Positions 34,907 to 44,043 of a stretch of 64,000 bases of DNA are shown one piece after another. Numbering within the stretch: position 1 is the first letter of the stretch; each line of letters opens with the position of its first letter. The stretch is taken from the NCBI RefSeq assembly GCF_017357405.1, contig NZ_CP071597.1, positions 2,170,001 to 2,234,000 of the forward strand. Direction: 5' to 3'. The notes beneath the pieces are model-generated. The model saw only the letters and a list, made by a program, of their open reading frames with translations, searched no databases and had not been told where the DNA came from. This stretch comes from Halomontanus rarus (GTDB taxonomy: Archaea > Halobacteriota > Halobacteria > Halobacteriales > Natrialbaceae). The position numbers and the translations under genes are program-made.

Positions 34907-35557
34907 CTACGAGCGCGCTTCTTCGACCGCTTCGACGAACCGCTCGGCGTGCTCGCGAACGCCGTCCATGTCGCCACGTTCGATCGCGTCGTAGTCGATC
35001 ATCGCCGAGCCGGCGCCCACCGCGGTGGATCCGGCGTCGAAGAACTCGTCGACGTTGTCGGGGCTGACCCCGCCCGTCGCGACGATCGGCAACTGGCCCA
35101 GCGGCCCCTGAATCGCGCTGATGTAGCCCGGGCCGAGATCGGAGGCAGGGAACACCTTCAGCATATCGGCGCCTGCCTCGGCGGCCTGCACCGCCTCGGT
35201 CGGCGTCGCCACACCCGGAATCGAGACCTTGCCGTACCGATTGCAGGCCGTGACCATCCCCTCGTCGAAGTGCGGCGCCAGAATGTAGTCCGCACCCGCT
35301 TCGATCACGTTCACCGCCATCGACTCGTCGAGGACGGTCCCCGCACCGACGACCGCGTCGGTGTCCGCGAGCGCGCGGTCGACGTCGGCGATCATCTCGG
35401 TCGCTCGCGTGGCGTCCGCGGTGACCTCGAGGGCGACCACGCCGCCCTCGTAGAGCGCCTTCGCGACGGGAACGATGTCTTCTTCGTCGATACCACGCAT
35501 GACGGCGACGACGCCCGCGTCGACGATCTGCCGGTAGGTCTCGAGTTTGTCTGCCAT
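34907..35557 (-). CDS. KDPG/KHG-type aldolase
   Basis: This 216-residue class I aldolase of the 2-keto-3-deoxy-6-phosphogluconate/4-hydroxy-2-oxoglutarate family splits its substrate to pyruvate plus glyceraldehyde 3-phosphate or glyoxylate. The Schiff-base lysine is in DMLKVFPASDLG near 133, and the catalytic glutamate in VVALEVTADA near 43. It would serve the semi-phosphorylative Entner-Doudoroff route of haloarchaea. ATG 35557 is supported by a TATA box 27 bases upstream. Confidence 0.92.
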   Translation of the reverse strand: MADKLETYRQIVDAGVVAVMRGIDEEDIVPVAKALYEGGVVALEVTADATRATEMIADVDRALADTDAVVGAGTVLDESMAVNVIEAGADYILAPHFDEGMVTACNRYGKVSIPGVATPTEAVQAAEAGADMLKVFPASDLGPGYISAIQGPLGQLPIVATGGVSPDNVDEFFDAGSTAVGAGSAMIDYDAIERGDMDGVREHAERFVEAVEEARS

Positions 35558-35580
35558 ACGATCCGGTGCGTGGACGATTG

Positions 35581-35588
35581 CAATAAGC
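35581..35588 (-). promoter_or_regulatory. TATA box of the KDPG-type aldolase gene
   Basis: The minus strand reads GCTTATTG, about 27 bases before the ATG at 35557. Confidence 0.55.
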
Positions 35589-35719
35589 GCTGTCAAGTTC
35601 GAGTGACCTGAGACTGTCGTCCAAAACCGTCGGCGAGTCCAGACACCTCGAGGACCGACCGTCCGAGCCATCGAACCGGTCCGTCCGTCCCGACCAACCG
35701 ACCGACCGTCCGAATCGGC

Positions 35720-36628
35720 TCACCCCACCAGCGTGATCAGCACGAACAGCGTCGCAACGGACACGACGGTCGTCACGAACACGTTCAGCGAGGCGAACGC
35801 TTCGTCGCCGTCGTGTTCGGTCGCGTAGATGAACGTCGACACCGCCGTCGGCGTCCCGAACATCACCACCGCGGCGGCGAACGCCGTTCCGCCCACGCCC
35901 AGCACCGAGAAGACCGCCCACGCGAGCACCGGCATCAAGCAGACGTTACAGGCGACGACGGACCCGGTCGCGCCGACGTCGACCTCCGACAGCTCGAGAC
36001 GGATCGACGCGCCGACACAGAGTAACGCGAGGGGCAGGGCGAGGCCGGCGAGCCCCTCGAGTCCAGCCACGGCGGGCGTCGGGATCGGAACGCCGACCGT
36101 CGAGACGACGAGTCCGGCCGCGAGCGCGGTGAGGACGGGATCCGTGACGAGCCGTCGGAGCTGGCGGCGGATCGAGACCGCCGCGCCGTTCAGGCGAACG
36201 AGGACGAGGATCGTCAGCGGCACCTGCGTCAAGACGCCGATGCCGAGGACGACGCTGCCCACTGCCGCGGCCTCGCTGCCGAAGGTCGCGGCCACGAGCG
36301 GGAGCCCGAGGTAGCCGAGGTTCGAGTGATAGGACTGGACGACGGCGACGCCGCGTCGTGCGCTCGGGTCCCGGTTCCGGTGGACGACCCAGGCGAGAGC
36401 GGCCGTCGACAGCAGGACGAACCAGACGCCCGCGAGCAGCGCCGGCGAGACGAGTTCCGCGAGGGGTTGGTCGTACGCCGAGGTGAAGACGAGCGCCGGG
36501 AGCGCAACGTAGTAGACCGCGAGGTTCAGTCGGTTCGTCCGCGACTCGTCGAGGAGACCGCCCGCTCGCAGTCCGACGCCGACGAGCAGCAAGACGACGA
36601 GGTACAGCAGCCGACCGATAACCTCCAT
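35720..36628 (-). CDS. AEC family (auxin efflux carrier-like) transporter
   Basis: The 302-residue membrane protein has about ten helices and the AEC fold signatures LNLAVYYVALPALVF in the first half and NVCLMPVLAWAVF in the second. The substrate may be an organic acid or similar anion; it is not set by sequence. It starts MEVIGRLLYLVVLLL at 36628 and lies upstream of the aldolase on the same strand, with about 160 bases between, where the aldolase promoter sits. Confidence 0.88.
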   Translation of the reverse strand: MEVIGRLLYLVVLLLVGVGLRAGGLLDESRTNRLNLAVYYVALPALVFTSAYDQPLAELVSPALLAGVWFVLLSTAALAWVVHRNRDPSARRGVAVVQSYHSNLGYLGLPLVAATFGSEAAAVGSVVLGIGVLTQVPLTILVLVRLNGAAVSIRRQLRRLVTDPVLTALAAGLVVSTVGVPIPTPAVAGLEGLAGLALPLALLCVGASIRLELSEVDVGATGSVVACNVCLMPVLAWAVFSVLGVGGTAFAAAVVMFGTPTAVSTFIYATEHDGDEAFASLNVFVTTVVSVATLFVLITLVG

Positions 36629-36721
36629 GCACTCGGGCAGACGACTGGGACGTTTGAGCGTTCTGTTCGCGGAGCGGGCTGCCGGCGGTGCCGTTCCTCC
36701 GTGATCGTCACTGTGGTCGTG

Positions 36722-36775
36722 CGTCCACGGACCGTCACTGCCACCGCCCGTCCACGGACCGTCACTGCCACCGTC
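36722..36775. repeat. 27-bp tandem repeat, two units
   Basis: CGTCCACGG followed by ACCGTCACTGCCACCGCC is repeated at a 27-base interval. It is intergenic between the AEC transporter gene and srp54. It may be a slippage product without function. Confidence 0.65.
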
Positions 36776-36873
36776 ACGACGACCTCACCGCGGACTCGAG
36801 AAGCGAGGACCGACCGCTCGAGACGGCCTCCGGGCAGACTCGAGAAACGACCCCGCTGGCGCCCGAGAAAAAG

Positions 36874-36881
36874 CCTTTAAC
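36874..36881 (+). promoter_or_regulatory. TATA box of srp54
   Basis: CCTTTAAC is centred about 28 bases before the srp54 ATG at 36906, which suits a leaderless or near-leaderless transcript. Confidence 0.65.
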
Positions 36882-36905
36882 GCTCCCGTCTCGTACACCG
36901 AGCAA

Positions 36906-38306
36906 ATGGTACTCGACGATCTCGGCAGTTCTCTGCGGGGCACGCTCGACAAACTCCGCGGGAAGTCACGAATCAGCGAGGAAGACGTCGAGGAGGTCGT
37001 CAAGGAGATCCAGCGCTCGCTGCTCTCCGCCGACGTCGACGTCTCGCTCGTGATGGACCTCTCGGACAGCATCAAGACCCGCGCTCTGGAGGAGGAACCT
37101 CCGTCGGGCACGCCGGCGCGGGACTTCGTCCTGCGGATCGTCTACGAGGAGCTCGTCGACCTGATCGGCGAGTCGACCGACCTCCCACTGGAGGAACAGA
37201 CCATCCTGCTCGCGGGCCTCCAGGGGTCCGGGAAGACGACCACGTCCGCGAAGATGGCGTGGTGGTTCTCGACCAAAGGACTCCAGCCGGCGGTCATCCA
37301 GACCGACACCTTCCGGCCCGGCGCCTACGACCAGGCCAAGCAGATGTGCGAACGGGCGGAGGTCGACTTCTACGGCGACCCCGACGGCGAGGATCCCGTC
37401 CAGATCGCCCGCGACGGCCTCGAGGCCACCAGCGACGCCGACGTTCACATCGTCGATACCGCCGGTCGCCACGCGCTGGAGGACGACCTGATCGCCGAGA
37501 TTGAGCAGATCGACGACGTCGTCCAGCCCGATACCTCGCTGCTGGTTCTCGACGCGGCGATCGGGCAGGGCGCGAAGGAGCAGGCCCAGCAGTTCGACGA
37601 GTCGATCGGGATCGACGGCGTCGCCATCACGAAGTTAGACGGGACCGCGAAGGGTGGGGGTGCGCTCACCGCGGTGGATCAGACGGACTCCTCGATCGCC
37701 TTCCTCGGGACCGGTGAGGAAGTCGAGGACGTCGAGCGCTTCGAACCCGAGGGCTTCATCTCCCGCCTGCTGGGGATGGGCGACCTCGGCCAGCTGGCCG
37801 AGCGCGTCGAGCGCGCGATGGAGCAGACCCAGACCGAGGAGGAGGACTGGGACCCCGAAGACATGCTCACGGGCCAGTTCACGCTCAACGACATGCAAAA
37901 GCAGATGGAGGCGATGAACAACATGGGGCCGCTCGACCAGGTGATGGACATGATCCCCGGTTTCGGCGGCGGGATCAAAGACCAGCTGCCCGACGACGCG
38001 ATGGACGTCACCCAAGAGCGCATGCGCACCTTCGAGTACATCATGGACTCGATGACCGACGCCGAGAAGGAGTATCCCCGCGCGATCGGCGCCAGTCAGA
38101 TCGAGCGCATCGCCCGCGGCTCGGGCACCAGCGAAGAGCAGGTCCGCGAACTCCTCCAGCAGTTCAAGATGATGGAACGCACCATCAAGCAGTTCCAGGG
38201 TATGGGCTCCGAACAGGAGATGCAGCGGATGATGAAGCAGATGCAACAGCAAGGCGGCGGTGGCGGTGGCGGCGGCATGGGCGGTATGGGTCCGTTCGGC
38301 GACTGA
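36906..38306 (+). CDS. srp54: signal recognition particle 54 kDa protein
   Basis: This 466-residue GTPase binds signal sequences and 7S RNA and delivers ribosomes to FtsY. The N domain is helical (1-90). The G domain has the P-loop [14 protein letters not shown] near 104, [11 protein letters not shown] near 184 and [13 protein letters not shown] near 242. The Met-rich M domain follows ([28 protein letters not shown]), with a glycine-rich tail that ends GGMGPFGD. Length and order match archaeal SRP54. Its partner FtsY is encoded at 10.4 kb. Confidence 0.97.
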   Translation: MVLDDLGSSLRGTLDKLRGKSRISEEDVEEVVKEIQRSLLSADVDVSLVMDLSDSIKTRALEEEPPSGTPARDFVLRIVYEELVDLIGESTDLPLEEQTILLAGLQGSGKTTTSAKMAWWFSTKGLQPAVIQTDTFRPGAYDQAKQMCERAEVDFYGDPDGEDPVQIARDGLEATSDADVHIVDTAGRHALEDDLIAEIEQIDDVVQPDTSLLVLDAAIGQGAKEQAQQFDESIGIDGVAITKLDGTAKGGGALTAVDQTDSSIAFLGTGEEVEDVERFEPEGFISRLLGMGDLGQLAERVERAMEQTQTEEEDWDPEDMLTGQFTLNDMQKQMEAMNNMGPLDQVMDMIPGFGGGIKDQLPDDAMDVTQERMRTFEYIMDSMTDAEKEYPRAIGASQIERIARGSGTSEEQVRELLQQFKMMERTIKQFQGMGSEQEMQRMMKQMQQQGGGGGGGGMGGMGPFGD

Positions 38307-38455
38307 TCGGACGGCCATAGCCGCGACGAGGCGTTCGAGATCGCTTTTCGTACACTCGGCTTTCGAGTGCGTTCACCACATCACCACATCACCGAGTCGC
38401 CACGCTACTGACAGTAGGCCCGAACGTTCATCAGGACGAACTCTCAGTATGTCCT

Positions 38456-39448
38456 ATGAACAGGCGAACCTATCTCACTCTCTTCGTCGGTCTCGGCTCG
38501 GCAACTCTCGCGGGCTGTCTCGACAGCGTCCCCGGAATGGACGACGAAAACACCGTCGACCCGGCGGACCGCTTCGACTCGGAAGCGCAACGGCAGGCCG
38601 ACCGCGACATTCGACGCGCCGTCGGCAGCCTCAACAAGGCTGCGGCGTCGCTACAGGCGGTCGAATCACAGCTCGAGGACCCCGAAACCGCCGACTTCGA
38701 CGCAGGCGAACCCACCGAACGGATCGACGACGGGCGCGAGCACCTCGAGTCAGCAACCGCGGAGGCGACCGACGACCAGCGCGAGGACGTCGCGGAACTG
38801 CGATCGTACGCCGACGTCCTCGCTCGACTGACCGACGTCACCGAGACGCTCGCGGACGGCGATCTCGAAGCCGAACTCGAGACAGTCCAGAGCGATATCG
38901 AGGCACGGGAATTCGAGGCGGCACGGGCGAGTCTGGATGACCAGCAACGCGACACCGAAGCCGCTCGCGACCGACTCGAGCCCGCGTTCGAGACGCTCGA
39001 GGAACTCGACCGTGAACGCCTCGAATCGCGCGACACCGTGGCGATCGCCGATCTCGAGGCCGGTGCGGAGACGCTGTCGACAGTTCTCGACGGCCTCGAA
39101 GCGCTCGAAACCGGCTTCGCGTCGATCGTGACCGGGTACGAACACCTCGACGCGGGCAAGCACGCGTTCGAGGAGGGAGAGTACAAGCCCGCGAAGGGAG
39201 AGTTCGAAACCGCTCGAGGCGCGTTTGAGGATGCGAGCGGAACGGTCGAGGCGGGCCGAACGGACGCACCGGACGGACTCGCCGATCACTTCGAGACGGC
39301 CTCCTGTCGGAGTACGACCCTCGAATCGGCGGCCACCGCGTACGTCGACAGCGCGACGGCGGCCGGCGACGGCGACCGCGCGACCGCTGACGAACGGTGG
39401 GACGACGCCGAAACGTTGCTCGAGGACGCCGATCGCTGCGGAGAATAA
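38456..39448 (+). CDS. lipoprotein with long helical repeats, unknown function
   Basis: The 330-residue protein starts MNRRTYLTLFVGLGSATLAGC, a lipobox-type signal, so the mature protein is probably lipid-anchored outside. The rest is very acidic and strongly helical, with regularly spaced Glu/Leu segments (ELETVQSDIEAREFEAARA), suggesting coiled coil or a helical-repeat rod. One late cysteine (SCRST) and a terminal DRCGE are present. No family is recognised. It converges with the UPF0201 gene, with four bases between stops. Confidence 0.75.
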   Translation: MNRRTYLTLFVGLGSATLAGCLDSVPGMDDENTVDPADRFDSEAQRQADRDIRRAVGSLNKAAASLQAVESQLEDPETADFDAGEPTERIDDGREHLESATAEATDDQREDVAELRSYADVLARLTDVTETLADGDLEAELETVQSDIEAREFEAARASLDDQQRDTEAARDRLEPAFETLEELDRERLESRDTVAIADLEAGAETLSTVLDGLEALETGFASIVTGYEHLDAGKHAFEEGEYKPAKGEFETARGAFEDASGTVEAGRTDAPDGLADHFETASCRSTTLESAATAYVDSATAAGDGDRATADERWDDAETLLEDADRCGE

Positions 39449-39452
39449 GGTT

Positions 39453-39869
39453 TCAGGGTTCGATCGGTCGCCCGTCTTCGGTCGGCGGGGCGACGTGATC
39501 GACGTACTCCTCGAGCGTCGGTTCCTGCACGCGGACGCGAACGGCGATCTCGCCGAGTTCGTCGGGTTCGCCGACCGAGAAGTTCACGCGATCCTCGAAG
39601 GCCGCCTGTTTCTTCAGTGCGAACGTGAAGGTGTCGTCGCCCTCGCGGTTCCCGAAGAACTCGCCGCGGGCCGTGTCGAGGATTTCCTGACGGTGGAGCA
39701 GGTCGGAGAAGTGCTCGAGCGAGTGTGCGGTCGCTCGGATCTCGCCGTGTGATTCCTCGAGGTCGGCGTTGGGGAAGACGTTCGCGATGGCGTCGGCCAC
39801 GCGAGCGGTAACCTCGGTGTCGAAGACCGGTGCCGTGATTTCGACGTCGACGCGGTAGATGTCTGTCAT
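39453..39869 (-). CDS. UPF0201 family RNA-binding-like protein
   Basis: This 138-residue archaeal protein starts MTDIYRVDVEITAPVFDTE and has the family HGEIRATAHSLEHFSDLLHRQEILDTAR and DTFTFALKKQAAFEDRVNF stretches. Structures of the family resemble ribosomal protein L5-like RNA-binding folds, so RNA binding is suspected but unproven. It follows the UPF0200 kinase-like gene by 43 bases on the same strand; in some archaea the two are fused. Confidence 0.88.
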   Translation of the reverse strand: MTDIYRVDVEITAPVFDTEVTARVADAIANVFPNADLEESHGEIRATAHSLEHFSDLLHRQEILDTARGEFFGNREGDDTFTFALKKQAAFEDRVNFSVGEPDELGEIAVRVRVQEPTLEEYVDHVAPPTEDGRPIEP

Positions 39870-39912
39870 AGGTCGATTGTGGTGTGCTGTGGATGTCAGT
39901 CGTCTCTCGCGG

Positions 39913-40548
39913 TTACGAATTCCGTCCCTGGACCTGCGTCTCGGAGTCGCCGGTGGAGTCGGAGTCGAGATCGGTTTCGGAGTCGACCTCTCCCTCGAAA
40001 TCCGGCCCCTCCCGAATAACCGTCCGGACGCGATCGTGAAACGCCTCGAGCGTGTCCGTGTTCTCGAGGACGACGTCGGCTTGGGCCATGGCCTCGCCCA
40101 TGCCGAAGCCGAGTTCGCGTTCGTCGCGGGCGGCGAGTCCCTCGCCGCCGTCGGCCTCGCTAGCGTCGCGCCCGCGGGCGTCGATCCGCTCGCGTCGGAC
40201 CTCGAACGGCGCTTCGATACTCAGCAGGGTGAACCGGTCGCCGAAGCGTTCCTCGAAGCGCTCGACTTCGACGTCCGAACGGAGGCCGTCGACGAGCACC
40301 GTATCGTGGTCCTCGAGGCGGTCCTCGATCATCGGGAGCGAGCGTTCGGCGATGGCCGCCGGCCCGTTCTCCTCGCGGAGGGTCTGGGCGACGGTGCCGT
40401 GGTCCTTCGCGGGGTCGAGCCCGCGGTCCGTGGTCTCCTGTCGGACGACGTCGCCCATCGTCACCACCGGAATGCCCTCCTCGCGTGCGACCGTGGCGGC
40501 TTCGCCCTTCCCGCTGCCGGGGAGCCCGACCGTTCCGATGACGTGCAT
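39913..40548 (-). CDS. UPF0200 family nucleoside kinase-like protein
   Basis: The 211-residue P-loop protein starts MHVIGTVGLPGSGKGEAATVA. It has the dephospho-CoA kinase/adenylate kinase-like shape with DTVLVDGLRSDVEVE (Walker B-like) and a lid region with Arg/Asp residues (RRERIDARGRD). The substrate is not known. The C-terminus is a Ser/Asp/Glu low-complexity tail. ATG 40548 directly precedes the P-loop strand; an earlier ATG adds 11 unlikely residues. Confidence 0.88.
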   Translation of the reverse strand: MHVIGTVGLPGSGKGEAATVAREEGIPVVTMGDVVRQETTDRGLDPAKDHGTVAQTLREENGPAAIAERSLPMIEDRLEDHDTVLVDGLRSDVEVERFEERFGDRFTLLSIEAPFEVRRERIDARGRDASEADGGEGLAARDERELGFGMGEAMAQADVVLENTDTLEAFHDRVRTVIREGPDFEGEVDSETDLDSDSTGDSETQVQGRNS

Positions 40549-40733
40549 TGTAGTAGCGTCGAATACAGGTGTCGGGTGCATAAGGACTGTGTCTTTCGTG
40601 TCGGTCGGGTCCGGCGGCCGTCTTTACGGCGGTCTCGAGTCGAGTGCGAACGGTCGGTGCGATCGTGTACGTGAGAGATCACGATTCGGGCGCTGTCGCT
40701 GCCGTTATCGGTTTCGACTGCATCCGGACGGGT

Positions 40734-41111
40734 ATGACCCAGCGATCACTGTTCGTCCGCGCGATCTGGTTCGTCTTCGTCGGCTGGTGGCTGACGCCCA
40801 TCGTGATCAACGTCGCGTGGCTGCTGAACGTCACGGTCGTCCTGTTACCGATCGGGATCAAGCTGATCAACCTAGTGCCGACGGTCCTCACGCTGAAAGA
40901 GCCGCGATCGCTCGTCGACCCAGTGGCCGCACGCGGCCAACCCTCGCTCGTCGTTCGAGCGATCTACTTCGTCCTCGTCGGCTGGTGGCTCAGCTTCCTC
41001 TGGGCGAACCTCGCGGCGCTGCTGGCCGTGACCGTCATCGGGCTTCCGATCTCGATCTGGCTGATCAACCGACTGCCGTACGTGACGTCGCTGTACCGGT
41101 TCGACGGGTGA
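40734..41111 (+). CDS. YccF domain membrane protein
   Basis: The 125-residue protein is built of two similar halves: VRAIWFVFVGWWLTP at the start and VRAIYFVLVGWWLSF near 68, each followed by hydrophobic helices ending PIGIKLINL and PISIWLINR. This duplicated pattern is the YccF (DUF307) domain. The function is unknown. ATG 40734 gives the family start; the upstream in-frame region is not coding-like. Confidence 0.85.
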   Translation: MTQRSLFVRAIWFVFVGWWLTPIVINVAWLLNVTVVLLPIGIKLINLVPTVLTLKEPRSLVDPVAARGQPSLVVRAIYFVLVGWWLSFLWANLAALLAVTVIGLPISIWLINRLPYVTSLYRFDG

Positions 41112-41182
41112 GTAATCGCGGACACACACACACACACGAATCCCAACTGCTTATACCGGTCCACCGATGAGTAGGCACTCGA

Positions 41183-41257
41183 GGGCACGTAGCTCAGTCC
41201 GGATAGAGCGTCGGACTTCTAATCCGACGGTCGTGGGTTCGAATCCCATCGTGCCCG
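41183..41257 (+). tRNA. tRNA-Arg (anticodon UCU)
   Basis: This 75-base tRNA folds fully: acceptor GGGCACG pairs with CGTGCCC; the D arm is GCTC...GAGC; the anticodon stem TCGGA/TCCGA encloses the loop CTTCTAA with anticodon TCT at 41218-41220; the T arm is GTGGG, TTCGAAT, CCCAT; the discriminator is G. No intron is seen and no CCA is encoded. It reads AGA (and AGG by wobble). A damaged copy of its 3' end follows 66 bases downstream, so the gene is a probable integration target. Confidence 0.96.
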
Positions 41258-41322
41258 TTCTCTGCGAACGCCGTGAGCAGTAACGGCACAGGATTCGAAT
41301 CAGGGAGCAGCTCGCTGCGACC

Positions 41323-41346
41323 GTGGTTTAAATCCCATCGTTCCCG
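41323..41346 (+). other. decayed copy of the tRNA-Arg 3' end (attachment-site remnant)
   Basis: The 24 bases (GTGGTTTAAATCCCATCG, then TTCCCG) match the T arm and acceptor of the tRNA (41233-41257) at about 21 of 25 positions with one gap. Such partial repeats next to a tRNA mark past integration by a tyrosine integrase. No integrase gene was found nearby. Confidence 0.5.
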
Positions 41347-41642
41347 TGCGAAAACGGTCGGTTTAGAGGTTCTGCGTACAGTTCTTCGTGAGCGGCGCTA
41401 CCGCTCGAGATCGGCAGAGTTCCGTTTCGAACTTCGCTCTCTGCTTTCGGTGTCCGTCACGTCGTCGAACGCCCCCTCTTCACGTCCTGCGATTTTCGCT
41501 GTCGGATATTCACAGGGCAGTCCCTGTGACGGCGCTCGAGCAGTTGCTCGAACAGAAAGATCAGTTCGTCTCACAGTCTGAGAATTCCACGCGAACCAAA
41601 GGGGTGGGTCGGCGTGAGAAAACAGTTCTCGAGCGGTATTAC

Positions 41643-41849
41643 TCACTCGTCTGGACTCGCCTGGTCGCTCTCATCATACTCGAGAGCGGTTTCTGAATCC
41701 ACTGGATCAAATATTGTTCCCCCACACGAGCATCCGCTCGGACTTCCGATGGGGAGGTACGCCCCATCCGGTCGCTCGTGTGCCGCATACGCTGATCCGC
41801 AATCGACGCAGACGACCATCTTCCGGCTTTCCCCGTCTTCGCTGTTCAT
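41643..41849 (-). CDS. small CxxC/CxC zinc-binding protein
   Basis: This 68-residue protein starts MNSEDGESRKMVVCVDCGSA and has CVDC near 14 and CSCGG near 41, which may form one zinc site; the tail is acidic. Small zinc-finger proteins like this are frequent in haloarchaea. The ATG at 41849 has a TATA-like GCTTATG about 29 bases upstream. It sits within a low-gene stretch after the tRNA. Confidence 0.6.
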   Translation of the reverse strand: MNSEDGESRKMVVCVDCGSAYAAHERPDGAYLPIGSPSGCSCGGTIFDPVDSETALEYDESDQASPDE

Positions 41850-42189
41850 CTGTCGTAGATGGGTCAGTAGCGGGCATAAGCAAAGCGTTGCTTTTGACCG
41901 CTTCACACGTCTTCCACGACCGACATATGACATGTCATACTTGATCGGATCCCGACAGTCGGGAGGTGACCGGCGGTGAGCGACGACGGACTCCACTCAC
42001 GAGGGAATCACAGTGCATCCGCTTTCGCTTCCGCACGCAGAACTCCAGTTGAAGCAGCCGAAACGGCGGTATCGAGGTGCCGATTGACAACGGTTCGTCG
42101 TTTGGCTCCCCTTCGCAAGACGGAAAGTGCGGACACGACGGACCGGACGAACCAACAGCGTGAACACCTCTTCGCGAGACGGTCCGTCC
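41850..42189. other. gene-free stretch with a 14-bp palindrome
   Basis: No convincing gene is seen. TATGACATGTCATA at 41926-41939 is a perfect 14-bp palindrome. It lies about 80 bases upstream of the small zinc-binding protein gene and about 250 before the GH43 gene. The rest is unstructured. Confidence 0.4.
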
Positions 42190-43749
42190 ATGCAGTACGA
42201 AAACCCCGTGCTACCGGGATTCCACCCCGACCCCACGATCTGTCGCGCCGACGGGACGTTCTATCTCGCCACCAGTTCCTTCGAGTACGTCCCCGGCGTC
42301 CCGCTCTACCGGAGCGAGAACCTCGCCGATTGGGAGCCCATCGGCCACGCGCTCACTCGCGAGTCCCAACTCTCCGTCCACGACGCCGGCGCGTCCGCCG
42401 GCATCTACGCGCCGACGCTGCGCCACCACGACGGCACGTTCTACCTCGTCACCACGAACGTCAGCGGCGACGGCCACTTCGTCGTCACCGCCGACGATCC
42501 GGCCGGCGTCCGCGCGAGCGGAGCGAGTGCGGGCTCGGAGGACGACCGAATCGAGTCTTCCAGTGAGTGGTCCGACCCGACGTGGGTTGACGCGCCGGGC
42601 ATCGACCCCGACCTCTTCTTCGAGGGCGACACCTGCTACTTCACCTACCACTCCGGCGATCCGGAGAACCCCATCCGGCAGGCCGAACTCGACGTGGAGA
42701 CGGGCGAACTCGGCGACGCGCACACCATCTGGACGGGGTTTCGCGACCCCTACGTCGAGGCGCCCCACATCTACGAACGCGACGGCACCTACTACCTGAT
42801 ACTCGCCGAGGGCGGCACCCACGCCGGCCACATGGTGGTCGCGGCGCGCGCCGACGATCCGACCGGCCCCTACGAGGGCTGTCCCGACAACCCGGTCCTC
42901 ACCCACTGGGGCCGACCACGCGAGGACATCCGGGCCACCGGCCACGCCGATTTCGTACAGGACGGCAACGGCGAGTGGTGGCTCGTCTGTCTCGGTATCC
43001 GTCAGGTGGGTCCGTGGCCGAGGTTCCACCACCTCGGACGCGAGACGTTCCTCGCGCCCGTCTCGTGGGAGGACGGCTGGCCGGTCGTCAACGGCGGGGA
43101 CCCGATCACGGCCGAGATGGACGGTCCGCTGCCCGGCGAACGACGGACGGGCGAGACGGCCCTCGAGCGCACCGACACGACGTTCGCGGACGGATTGGGC
43201 GTCGAGTGGCAGTTCCGCCGCCATCCCGACCACGAACGCTACGAGACGGGACCGGAGGGACTCCGACTCCACGGCGGGCCGGAGACGCTCGACGAACCCG
43301 GTGCGACCTTCGTCGGCCGGCGGCAGACGGCCTTCGACTGCCGCGCCGAGGCGACGCTCGCCTTCGACCCCGGTGCTGGCGAGGAGGCCGGCCTCGCGGT
43401 GGTGGCCGACGACCGCCACCAGTATCAGGTGGGCGTGACGCGCCACGACGGCCGCCGAGAGGCTCTCGTGCGTCTCCGCATCGGTGACGCGACGGAGGTG
43501 GTCGGGCGCGCGCCGGTCGGTGCGACGACCGACCTCACCGTAACGGCCGACGCCGAGACGTACCGCTTCCTCGCGGACGGCGAGGAACTGGGTTCGGCGG
43601 CGACCCGCTACGTCGCAACGGAGGTGACGGCCGGGTTCACGGGCGTCGTCCTCGGCCCCTACGCGACCGGTCGCGGGACGACCTGCGAGACGGCCGCGGC
43701 GGTCGAGCGCTTCGTCTACGAGTCCCGAGCGTCCCCGGATCGGCGGTGA
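42190..43749 (+). CDS. GH43 family glycoside hydrolase, beta-xylosidase-like
   Basis: The 519-residue protein starts MQYENPVLPGFHPDPTICR, the family opening with the catalytic-base Asp in HPDP. The second Asp lies in IDPDLFFEGDTCYFTY and the acid Glu in YVEAPHIYERDGTYYL. The five-blade propeller is followed by a C-terminal beta-sandwich (about 330-519). Typical substrates are beta-1,4-xylose or arabinose ends of plant polymers. No signal peptide is visible, so it probably acts inside the cell on imported oligosaccharides. It stands alone in the accessory region after the tRNA; no transport genes adjoin it. Confidence 0.9.
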   Translation: MQYENPVLPGFHPDPTICRADGTFYLATSSFEYVPGVPLYRSENLADWEPIGHALTRESQLSVHDAGASAGIYAPTLRHHDGTFYLVTTNVSGDGHFVVTADDPAGVRASGASAGSEDDRIESSSEWSDPTWVDAPGIDPDLFFEGDTCYFTYHSGDPENPIRQAELDVETGELGDAHTIWTGFRDPYVEAPHIYERDGTYYLILAEGGTHAGHMVVAARADDPTGPYEGCPDNPVLTHWGRPREDIRATGHADFVQDGNGEWWLVCLGIRQVGPWPRFHHLGRETFLAPVSWEDGWPVVNGGDPITAEMDGPLPGERRTGETALERTDTTFADGLGVEWQFRRHPDHERYETGPEGLRLHGGPETLDEPGATFVGRRQTAFDCRAEATLAFDPGAGEEAGLAVVADDRHQYQVGVTRHDGRREALVRLRIGDATEVVGRAPVGATTDLTVTADAETYRFLADGEELGSAATRYVATEVTAGFTGVVLGPYATGRGTTCETAAAVERFVYESRASPDRR

Positions 43750-44043
43750 GCGAGGGCTCGGCCTCGAGCAGTCCGCGAAGTGTGCCTCGCTCCAGTCCTC
43801 GCGACCGCCCGGGGTTTCGGCCAGACTGCGGTCACGGAGTCGGCGAGACCGACCCGCACAGCCGTCCGTGGACAGGTGACGTCTCCGGACAACGTGTCCG
43901 ACGTGACTCTCGAACGTGACCGCCGACGACCGCTCGAGGGACGGACCCGTCGCTACCGACCCCATCTAGAGAGTCGCTATCGGAGTGTGTGGTCCCGTCT
44001 GAGCGTGTGACCTCGCTCGAGGGTGGGTGTTACGCGTCCGTGG
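43750..44043. other. gene-free stretch
   Basis: No gene, repeat or RNA is recognised in these 294 bases between the GH43 gene and the three-gene orphan operon. Confidence 0.4.

Noticed and set aside
36722-36775. possible CRISPR-like repeat
   Set aside because: Two direct units without spacers, so a simple tandem repeat; no CRISPR array was seen anywhere in the window.
41283-41346. second tRNA gene after tRNA-Arg
   Set aside because: Only the T arm and acceptor 3' half are recognisable; no D or anticodon arm can be folded, so it is a partial copy.
42211-43965. 584-codon minus-strand open frame opposite the GH43 gene
   Set aside because: Catalytic residues of GH43 are on the plus strand; the opposite frame is a shadow.
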